Shown: positions 1-4,720 of the stretch, in pieces
Layout of the letters: every line of letters begins with the position of its first letter
How positions within the stretch are numbered: the first letter of the stretch is position 1
Source of the DNA: Coprococcus sp.
GTDB taxonomy: Bacteria > Bacillota > Clostridia > Lachnospirales > Lachnospiraceae
DNA length: 6,046 bases
Assembly (NCBI GenBank): GCA_016297495.1
Contig: JAEDGN010000095.1
Coordinates: 1-6,046, forward strand
Direction: 5' to 3'
Translations under genes and position numbers: made by a program
The notes under the pieces: model-generated
What the model was told of the DNA's origin: nothing
The model's database searches: none
Seen by the model: only the letters and a program-made list of their open reading frames with translations

Positions 1-38
1 GCAGCTGGTGCCTGAGATGTGTGAATAACTTCTTTCAT
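1..38 (-). CDS. ridA: RidA-family enamine/imine deaminase, N-terminal fragment
   Basis: Only the first 12 codons and part of a thirteenth lie in the window; the gene continues off the left edge. They read MKEVIHTSQAPA, which matches the usual start of RidA (YjgF/YER057c) proteins, where an MKxVI(H/S)T..APA segment precedes an IGPYSQ motif. RidA proteins are small cytosolic trimers that hydrolyse reactive enamine/imine intermediates released by PLP enzymes such as threonine dehydratase. An AAGGAGG ribosome binding site at 47-53 sits 8 bases before the ATG (36-38), so the start is well supported. The gene is divergent from the PTS operon and has its own promoter at 93-120. With so little sequence the family call rests on this short signature; the catalytic arginine and the rest of the fold cannot be checked. 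Confidence 0.72.
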   Translation of the reverse strand, partial: MKEVIHTSQAPA

Positions 39-92
39 TGTATAATCCTCCTTGAAATGATGTAAAAGCTAGTCAGTAAATAACTATTTTTA

Positions 93-120
93 ATCATATC
101 ATAAATCGGATAAAATGCAA
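93..120 (-). promoter_or_regulatory. sigma-A-type promoter for the RidA-like gene
   Basis: Read on the minus strand there is TTGCAT (120-115), a 16-bp spacer and TATGAT (98-93). A TG one base upstream of the -10 gives an extended TGaTATGAT. Transcription should start near 86, leaving a leader of roughly 50 bases before the ribosome binding site of the RidA-like gene. This is pattern recognition only. Confidence 0.6.
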
Positions 121-132
121 CCTCTGAATCTG

Positions 133-161
133 AAAAAAAATTAGATAGACTAAATTTTTTT
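133..161. repeat. AT-rich inverted repeat between divergent genes
   Basis: An A-tract followed by TTAG (133-144) is mirrored by CTAA followed by a T-tract (150-161). This gives 12-bp arms with one A-A mismatch and a 5-base centre. It lies between the two divergent promoters, behind the -35 of the RidA-like gene. It could be a regulator site or bent UP-like DNA. It looks like a bidirectional terminator in form, but neither neighbouring gene ends here. Confidence 0.4.
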
Positions 162-227
162 GTATTCCATATGCAGGTTTTCTGTTCCGGGGTTTTGTGC
201 AGGAGCTGTGGCAAAAGGCTATATGCA

Positions 228-233
228 TATAAT
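228..233 (+). promoter_or_regulatory. probable -10 element of the ptsHI operon promoter
   Basis: A perfect TATAAT lies 50 bases before the HPr start, which predicts transcription from about 240 and a leader of roughly 43 bases. No good -35 hexamer is seen at 16-18 bp upstream (205-212 reads as poor matches), so the promoter may depend on an activator or be weak. The only TTGTGC (195-200) is too far upstream to pair with it. Confidence 0.42.
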
Positions 234-283
234 TTTCAAAACGTGACATGCTAAAGTTAGACTGAGCGAAGGAGGAAATTTTT

Positions 284-541
284 ATGCAGGAATTTAAATA
301 TATAATTACAGATCCCGATGGCATTCATGCAAGACCGGCAGGAGAACTGGTGGCGAAGGCGAAGGAGTTTATATCGGATATCAGTATCAGTAAAGGTGGT
401 GTCAGGGCAGATTGCAAACGAATATTTGGTGTCATGGGTCTGGCAGCCAAGCAGGGACAGGAAATCATATTGACCTTTGAAGGAGCCGATGAAAAAGAAG
501 CCTGTGCGGCACTGGAAACATTTCTGAAGGCAAAAATGTAG
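284..541 (+). CDS. ptsH: HPr phosphocarrier protein of the PTS, lacking Ser46
   Basis: HPr is the small cytosolic phosphocarrier that takes phosphate from enzyme I on His15 and passes it to EIIA domains. The 85-aa product has the usual HPr length and carries the active-site signature GIHARPAG, with His15, Arg17 and Pro18 in place. The second conserved region reads RIFGVMGLAAKQG where Bacillus HPr has SIMGVMSLG. Aligned without gaps, residue 46 is Arg (CGA, 419-421) instead of the serine phosphorylated by HPr kinase. The CcpA/HPrK control branch should therefore not act through this protein, while the PTS function looks intact. Phe48 resembles the enterobacterial form. An AAGGAGG site at 269-275 lies 8 bases before the ATG. 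The stop is 17 bases before the enzyme I start, so the two genes form an operon. A dedicated HPr paralogue alongside a normal ptsH elsewhere is possible. Confidence 0.93.
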   Translation: MQEFKYIITDPDGIHARPAGELVAKAKEFISDISISKGGVRADCKRIFGVMGLAAKQGQEIILTFEGADEKEACAALETFLKAKM

Positions 542-558
542 CGAAACGGAGTTGCAGA

Positions 559-2187
559 ATGATGGAGATATATCATGGGAAAGCGGTCTTTGGCGGTATT
601 GCCATTGGGCGGCTCAGTGTTTATCAGCGGGACGACCGGCAGGTAAAAAGAAAGAGTGTGAAAGATACGGCAGCCGAGCTGGATAGATTTCACAATGCAA
701 GAAAGATAGCTGACAGACAGCTGAAATTGCTTTATGAAAAGGCGGTCAGGGAGGTTGGAGAGACCAACGCCGCCATATTTCAGGTCCATCAGATGATGCT
801 GGAGGATGATGATTTTAATGAATCAGTGGAAAATATTATAAAAACCCAGAAGGTAAATGCTGAATATGCAGTTGCTTCTACAGGAGATAATTATTCACAG
901 ATTTTTGCCGCTATGGAGGATGATTATATGCGTGAGCGGGCGGCAGATGTCAGAGATGTATCGGGCCGAATTCTGGCGGTACTGGATGGAAATGGCAGGA
1001 CGACCGGTGAAAATAATGAGCCGGTGATCCTGGTAGCCGATGACCTGGCTCCCTCTGAAACTGTTCAGTTGGAGAAAGATAAGATTCTTGCATTTGTGAC
1101 GGTTCAGGGATCCTTGAATTCTCATACGGCTATTCTCGCCAGAACGATGGGAATCCCCGCTTTGATCGGAACAAAAATGTCCATAGGGAGGGATCTGGAA
1201 GGCAAGTTGGCCATTGTGGATGGATTTGCCGGCAGTCTGTATGTTGAGCCGGAATCGGATATTCTTGTTGAAATGGAGAAAAGACAGCGAGCGGATAAGG
1301 AGCAGAAAGCGCTGCTGCAGACTTTAAAAGGCCTGAACAATGTCACCAGAGACGGAAAGCACATTGAACTGTATGCCAATATTGGTAATTTGAAAGATAT
1401 GGCTCTGGCTCTGCAGAATGATGCCGGAGGCATCGGACTTTTTCGGAGCGAGTTTATATATCTTGAAAGTCAGAATTATCCCACGGAAGAAGAGCAGTTC
1501 AGAATATTCAAAGCGGCAGCGGAGGCCATGGGAGGACGGCGGGTCATCATCAGGACGTTGGATATCGGTGCAGACAAACAGTGTGATTATTTCCATCTGG
1601 AACATGAGGAAAATCCTGCCATGGGTCTTAGAGCCATTCGTATATGTCTTACACGTCCGGATATATTCAGGACCCAGCTCAGGGCTATTTATCGTGCCAG
1701 TGCCTACGGCAGAGTTGCCATTATGTATCCGATGATCATCAGTGTGGAAGAAGTGAGGCTGATCAAAGCTATTGCAGAAGAAGTGCGAAAAGAATTGATC
1801 TCAAAAGGAATTGCCTGCGATAATGTGGAGCAGGGCATTATGATTGAAACACCCGCAGCGGCGGTCATGAGTGATGAACTGGCTAAAGAGGTGGATTTTT
1901 TCAGTATCGGGACAAATGATCTGACCCAATATACCCTGGCTATTGACAGGCAGAATCCGAAACTGGATGCCTTTTATGATGAAAAGCATCCGGCGGTTCT
2001 CAGGCAGATACAAAAAATTATAGACAATGCCCATGCGGCAGGAATATGGGCCGGTATCTGCGGAGAATTGGGGGCGGATACCAGCCTGACAGAGACTTTC
2101 CTGGCCATGGGCGTTGATGAGCTGTCAGTTTCACCGGGGCATATTCTTCCAATCAGAAAAATTATCCGGGAGACAGATTTGTCTTAG
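559..2187 (+). CDS. ptsI: PTS enzyme I (phosphoenolpyruvate-protein phosphotransferase)
   Basis: This cytosolic enzyme autophosphorylates from PEP and passes the phosphate to HPr, the first step of PTS sugar uptake. The 542-aa product is full length for Gram-positive enzymes I. Residues 1-20 give the start of the N-terminal domain (FGGIAIG). A helical HPr-binding region follows to about residue 145. The phosphohistidine swivel contains GSLNSHTAILAR with His189 as the phosphorylated residue. The C-terminal PEP-binding barrel shows GIGLFRSEF (about 291-299), RTLDIGADK (332-340), NPAMGLRAIR (352-361), GIMIETPAA (426-434), SIGTNDLTQYTLAIDRQNP (449-467) and GICGEL with Cys501. All expected catalytic and PEP/Mg-binding motifs are present. 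GGAG at 548-551 supports either the ATG at 559 or the adjacent ATG at 562. It follows ptsH in one operon and converges on the degV remnant with a 10-base gap and no obvious terminator. Confidence 0.97.
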   Translation: MMEIYHGKAVFGGIAIGRLSVYQRDDRQVKRKSVKDTAAELDRFHNARKIADRQLKLLYEKAVREVGETNAAIFQVHQMMLEDDDFNESVENIIKTQKVNAEYAVASTGDNYSQIFAAMEDDYMRERAADVRDVSGRILAVLDGNGRTTGENNEPVILVADDLAPSETVQLEKDKILAFVTVQGSLNSHTAILARTMGIPALIGTKMSIGRDLEGKLAIVDGFAGSLYVEPESDILVEMEKRQRADKEQKALLQTLKGLNNVTRDGKHIELYANIGNLKDMALALQNDAGGIGLFRSEFIYLESQNYPTEEEQFRIFKAAAEAMGGRRVIIRTLDIGADKQCDYFHLEHEENPAMGLRAIRICLTRPDIFRTQLRAIYRASAYGRVAIMYPMIISVEEVRLIKAIAEEVRKELISKGIACDNVEQGIMIETPAAAVMSDELAKEVDFFSIGTNDLTQYTLAIDRQNPKLDAFYDEKHPAVLRQIQKIIDNAHAAGIWAGICGELGADTSLTETFLAMGVDELSVSPGHILPIRKIIRETDLS

Positions 2188-2197
2188 CGATTCTTCA

Positions 2198-2777
2198 TCA
2201 GCAGGATTTTTCACAAAAACCCAGGCCAAGAGGATGAGGGCCGGTGTGAACACCGATCGTTGCTCCGATCTGGCCGATATCCACTTCAGAATCATAGTCC
2301 GTCCAGCGCTGTTTCAGTTTGGCGATAACTTCAGAACGCAATGCCTCACCTTCCTGAATATTATAGCCATATCCGGTCATAATGGCAAATCGGTTCGGAT
2401 CATTGCCGTTTTCTTCAATATAAGCGAATAATTTTTCTATGGCTTTTTTGCGGGACTGGGCCCGTCCATGGGCAAGACCTGAGGAAAAGAGTTCGCCCTG
2501 GGTCATCAGTCCCTGCATCAATGTTGCCAGCGTGCTGTCGATGACTGTGATTCTGGCATCAGGATAATTTTCAAGTACCATGCTGCGGGCGATTAGTGCC
2601 GCATTGTAGGAACCACTGAATTTGGCACTGAGCGTAAAGCAGATGATGTCAATGCCCTGACTGGCATATTTTTCAAATGCGGTGACATAATATGGGACGA
2701 CTTCCACACCCAGGGATTTTGCCCGGTCTGTACCCATGTCCCATGTCCCATGAACCATCGGTAATAATCTGATACAT
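2198..2777 (-). pseudogene. degV: degraded DegV-family (fatty-acid-binding) gene: frameshift plus two internal losses
   Basis: DegV/FakB proteins bind fatty acids for the FakA kinase and are normally about 280-300 aa. Here the proper start (ATG 2775-2777, GAGGG at 2785-2789) reads MYQIITDGSWDMG, then loses frame within a 7-bp tandem repeat at 2733-2752 and stops after 34 codons. Removing one repeat unit joins it perfectly to the downstream frame (TDRAKSLGVEVVPYYV), giving a reconstructed protein of about 190 aa. That protein still lacks two blocks by family comparison. About 50 residues, with the ligand-contacting SxxPS/TSQPS-type region, are gone after YYVT (near 2680-2684). About 60-70 residues, including the HGGRIGK motif, are gone between ATLMQGL and TQGELFSSG (near 2503-2515). 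Retained landmarks are KFSGSYN, IDSTLAT, GELFSSG and the C-terminal IGATIGVHTGPHPLG. Promoter and ribosome binding site look intact. A new function for the short product cannot be excluded, but decay is most likely. Confidence 0.85.
2733..2752. repeat. 7-bp tandem repeat causing the degV frameshift
   Basis: On the minus strand the bases read CATGGGACATGGGACATGGG, nearly three copies of a 7-base unit. Two copies would keep the degV frame (Ser-Trp-Asp-Met-Gly-Thr-Asp), while the present three shift it by one base. This is the expected result of replication slippage and is in principle reversible. Confidence 0.85.
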
Positions 2778-2820
2778 AAAGTTTCCCTCGTTTCTGTTGT
2801 ATGACTGTATACATAAAAGC

Positions 2821-2849
2821 AGTATAACGCAAGGAAATATTTTTTTCAA
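2821..2849 (-). promoter_or_regulatory. strong sigma-A promoter of the degV remnant
   Basis: On the minus strand TTGAAA (2849-2844), a 17-bp spacer and TATACT (2826-2821) form a near-consensus promoter. Transcription is predicted from about 2814 and the ribosome binding site is at 2785-2789. The promoter has stayed intact although the coding sequence has not. Confidence 0.65.
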
Positions 2850-2850
2850 T

Positions 2851-2872
2851 TTACACAAAATGGGAAGTGTAA
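2851..2872. repeat. inverted repeat TTACAC-N10-GTGTAA between divergent promoters
   Basis: Two perfect 6-bp arms (2851-2856 and 2867-2872) flank a 10-base centre. The dyad starts two bases behind the -35 hexamer of the degV promoter and lies just upstream of the promoter region of the GH13-like gene. It is placed where a regulator could control both genes. No particular regulator family is recognised, and arms this short can arise by chance. Confidence 0.35.
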
Positions 2873-2897
2873 GAAAAGAGACTATATAATGGTTTTG

Positions 2898-2906
2898 TGA
2901 TACAAT
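2898..2906 (+). promoter_or_regulatory. probable extended -10 promoter of the GH13-like gene
   Basis: TGATACAAT gives an extended -10 (TGn plus TACAAT at 2901-2906), predicting a start near 2913 and a leader of about 48 bases. A perfect TATAAT at 2885-2890 is an alternative. Neither has a good -35 hexamer at the right distance, so which one is used cannot be decided from sequence. Confidence 0.42.
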
Positions 2907-2960
2907 GTCAATGTAGAGGAGAGAACATGATTTTAGATTAGGGGAAAGGGTCATGATGGT

Positions 2961-4304
2961 ATGAAGAGACATTGGTGGGAAAACTGTGCTTCTGTGAGGC
3001 GGTATATGCCGGAAGAAGATCAGGTCTCAATTGAACAGATCATCAGGGAACTGGATGATGTTGCCGCCTGTGGTTATCAGGCCGTTCAGATAACAGCTCC
3101 ATATAAAAGCGCCGGTTTTTATCCATGGTGGGGCTTGCGTCCATTGGATTATTTTGCTGTCAATCAGTATCTGGGAGATTCCGTTGAGGATTTTCGGAGG
3201 CTGGTTGTTCAATGCCATCAGCGAGATCTATATGTGATGGTGTTTCTGAATCTTGGATATGCTGATATTGATTCCGAACTTTGGAAAAAGGCATGCAGGG
3301 ACCGCCGGTCTCAAAAGGACAGCCCTGAGAGTCGATATTTCCTCTGGAGTGAAACGGGTATGGAAAGACTGCTGCAGGAAGGAAATGCGCATTTTAAACA
3401 GGGCGGCAGCTGGCAATGGAGCAAAGAGGCACAGTCTTATTACTGGTGTTTTTGGAAACAGGATGGTATTGTAGAACCGCAGTATAACTGGGCCGATGAT
3501 GGATTCAGGAATTACGCGGGAAAGATTTTGCATTTCTGGCTGGATTTTGGAATTGACGGTATTATTCTGGATGCAGTGAACTGGTATCTGAATTGTGACT
3601 GGCAGACGATTAGAAAGTATGCTGTGGATGTCATCCATTCCTATCCGGATACTTTCTGTCTCCCGGAGGGAGGAAGCGGTTTTGGTGATGATCCGTTGCT
3701 GTGGCTGAAGGAAGGGGGATTTGACGGTGTTGAGGATCAGCCCTTCGAAAGCGATCTCCATTGGAATGGAAGTGCGGTTATGGAAGCCATTTTGTCAGAA
3801 AATATCGCCAATCTGGAGCAAAGACTGAGTGCTTTGGACGAAGTACGTCAATACGGTGGAATTGCCTGGTCTTATATGGGCTGGGGACCGGACTGGACGG
3901 TGAAGCGAAGATTACTGGCAATTGCGGTGTTGATTGGTACCGGTCATATGACGGAAATTATTCAGTCTTACTTGTCAGAATTTGAACAGAAGGATTATGA
4001 GGCGTTATACAGGATGCTGAGAGCGGGAAGATACAAAGGAATGGCACCGGCACAGAAAAGGCGGAGGATAAAGACTTGTGATGACATTTCCTGTTATGCA
4101 TGTGTCTGTTCGGAAGATCACTGGCCTGTGATCTGTGTTTATAATTTTCAGAATGAATCACGGGAAATAGCCATATCATTTGAAAATAATCAAATGAAGC
4201 AGGGCGTTCAGGCATTTGATCTTTTGAATCAGCAGTTTCTGTCAGCAGAGAGGGAATTGAATGTCATTCTTCCGGCGCTGGGATATGGATTTTATACTTT
4301 GTAA
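2961..4304 (+). CDS. GH13-like (alpha-amylase superfamily) intracellular protein, divergent
   Basis: The 447-aa product has no signal peptide and follows the layout of oligo-1,6-glucosidase-type GH13 enzymes: WW near the N-terminus, GYQAVQITAPY (38-48), DYFAVNQYLG (63-72), VEDFRRLVVQCHQRDLYVMV (75-94), a short domain B, and EPQYNW (172-177), matching the usual QPDLNW. A barrel strand GIDGIILDAVNWY (197-209) follows, then LPEGG (234-238), and a C-terminal beta domain ending LPALGYGFYTL. The catalytic triad seems kept: Asp204 nucleophile, Glu236 acid/base, Asp311. Other GH13 near-invariants differ: the Arg two residues before the nucleophile is Ile202, the first conserved region has Met93 and Leu98 in place of Asp and His, and NHD reads GPD. 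It may have unusual specificity or be catalytically dead. At 447 aa it is shorter than typical alpha-glucosidases (about 550). The start at 2961 is preceded by a GGGGAAAGGG stretch (2941-2950) and fits the family N-terminus; the frame is closed upstream by TAG at 2934-2936. It appears monocistronic. Confidence 0.78.
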   Translation: MKRHWWENCASVRRYMPEEDQVSIEQIIRELDDVAACGYQAVQITAPYKSAGFYPWWGLRPLDYFAVNQYLGDSVEDFRRLVVQCHQRDLYVMVFLNLGYADIDSELWKKACRDRRSQKDSPESRYFLWSETGMERLLQEGNAHFKQGGSWQWSKEAQSYYWCFWKQDGIVEPQYNWADDGFRNYAGKILHFWLDFGIDGIILDAVNWYLNCDWQTIRKYAVDVIHSYPDTFCLPEGGSGFGDDPLLWLKEGGFDGVEDQPFESDLHWNGSAVMEAILSENIANLEQRLSALDEVRQYGGIAWSYMGWGPDWTVKRRLLAIAVLIGTGHMTEIIQSYLSEFEQKDYEALYRMLRAGRYKGMAPAQKRRRIKTCDDISCYACVCSEDHWPVICVYNFQNESREIAISFENNQMKQGVQAFDLLNQQFLSAERELNVILPALGYGFYTL

Positions 4305-4316
4305 AAAGGATTTTAC

Positions 4317-4344
4317 TTGACTTTTTGACTTTTTGCATTATAAT
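4317..4344 (+). promoter_or_regulatory. strong sigma-A promoter of the thi operon
   Basis: TTGACT (4317-4322), a 16-bp spacer and a perfect TATAAT (4339-4344) begin 12 bases after the stop of the GH13-like gene. Transcription should start near 4351, giving a leader of about 170 bases to thiS. The -35 is the first of two perfect tandem copies of TTGACTTT (4317-4324, 4325-4332). The second copy is too close to the -10 to act as a -35. No other convincing promoter lies between here and thiS. Confidence 0.7.
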
Positions 4345-4364
4345 AATTTACAGAGTGCAGAGAT

Positions 4365-4380
4365 TGATAATTGATTATCA
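4365..4380. promoter_or_regulatory. Fur-box-like dyad in the thi leader
   Basis: TGATAATTGATTATCA contains two perfect heptads, TGATAAT and ATTATCA, of the Bacillus-type Fur box (TGATAATnATTATCA), but separated by two bases instead of one. It lies about 15-30 bases downstream of the predicted transcription start, a usual place for a repressor. In RNA it would fold as a 6-bp hairpin with a 4-base loop directly abutting the terminator hairpin. Which role is real is unknown, and the extra spacer base weakens the Fur reading. Confidence 0.42.
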
Positions 4381-4433
4381 GCCGCATGAAGGGGCACACC
4401 ACCACGGGTGTGTTACTTCGTGCGGCTTTTTTT
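4380..4433 (+). terminator. intrinsic terminator between the GH13-like gene and thiS
   Basis: A long hairpin has AGCCGCA (4380-4386) paired with TGCGGCT (4421-4427), extended by TGAAG with CTTCG (4387-4391 and 4416-4420, one wobble). After a small internal loop there is an upper stem CACACC with GGTGTG (4395-4400 and 4407-4412). It is followed by seven T (4427-4433). It must end transcripts from the upstream gene. Because it is also downstream of the only visible thi promoter, it is either a conditional attenuator of the thi operon or the end of a short leader RNA of about 80 bases (4351-4433). Confidence 0.85.
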
Positions 4434-4507
4434 GTATATCCTGCAAAAAACAGGGAAGTTTATTCTGCTGTAGAGGATTATCACATGGCTGCATATGTCG
4501 AAGATGA

Positions 4508-4515
4508 AGGGAGGG
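4508..4515 (+). promoter_or_regulatory. ribosome binding site deciding the thiS start
   Basis: AGGGAGGG lies 6 bases before the ATG at 4522. It favours that start over an in-frame ATG at 4495, which has no usable site and would add nine residues not expected in ThiS. Confidence 0.75.
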
Positions 4516-4521
4516 ATACAG

Positions 4522-4719
4522 ATGATCAGGGTGAATGGTGAGACAATTGATGGTGCCGAAGGTATGACTGTGGCTGATTTCCTGAAATCCCATGGTTATC
4601 CGGACAGGATGATCGCTGTTGAATGTAATGGCATGATTATTCCGAGAAAGGAATGGGGAGAGACATGTCTGAAGGATGGAGATTCGGTGGAAGTGGTCAG
4701 ATTTGTAGGAGGCGGCTGA
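4522..4719 (+). CDS. thiS: ThiS sulfur carrier protein
   Basis: ThiS is a ubiquitin-like beta-grasp protein. Its C-terminal glycine is adenylated by ThiF and converted to a thiocarboxylate, the sulfur donor for thiazole synthesis by ThiG. The 65-aa product starts MIRVNGE, has the helix segment TVADFLKSHGY, the NGMIIPRKEW turn and LKDGDSVEVVRFVGGG, ending in the required Gly-Gly. Length and motifs are textbook for the family. The chosen start has a strong ribosome binding site (4508-4515). The stop is one base before the thiF ATG, and the codons for the terminal Gly residues contain the thiF ribosome binding site. It is the first structural gene of the operon and lies behind the leader terminator. 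Confidence 0.95.
   Translation: MIRVNGETIDGAEGMTVADFLKSHGYPDRMIAVECNGMIIPRKEWGETCLKDGDSVEVVRFVGGG
4707..4712 (+). promoter_or_regulatory. thiF ribosome binding site inside the ThiS di-glycine codons
   Basis: AGGAGG here is formed by the codons for Val and the first Gly residues of the ThiS tail and lies 8 bases before the thiF ATG. The same bases thus encode the functional ThiS C-terminus and start thiF translation, which suggests translational coupling. Confidence 0.75.
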
Positions 4720-4720
4720 T

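Noticed and set aside
190..217. Imperfect TTTTG...CAAAA symmetry upstream of ptsH as a catabolite-response (cre) site
   Set aside because: The centre does not match the cre consensus and the arms are short.
325..789. 154-codon open frame on the minus strand across ptsH/ptsI
   Set aside because: It lies antisense to two clear PTS genes, has no recognisable protein features, and is the shadow of their codon use.
2171..2184. Hairpin AGACA-GATT-TGTCT as terminator for ptsI or degV
   Set aside because: The stem is only 5 bp and there is no adjacent T-run on either strand.
2198..2758. 186-codon open frame as an intact DegV protein starting at 2758
   Set aside because: Its first codons are out-of-frame readthrough of the true N-terminus, the ATG has no ribosome binding site, and the protein is about 100 residues short of the family.
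4325..4507. 60-codon plus-strand open frame over the thi promoter and leader
   Set aside because: It covers the promoter and terminator hairpin, has no ribosome binding site, and its translation is Cys/His-rich noise.
4345..4521. TPP riboswitch before thiS
   Set aside because: The conserved TPP-binding segments are not present; only the two hairpins and the T-run are seen.
4495..4521. Upstream ATG as the thiS start
   Set aside because: No ribosome binding site precedes it and the extra residues do not fit ThiS. The ATG at 4522 has AGGGAGGG at the right distance.
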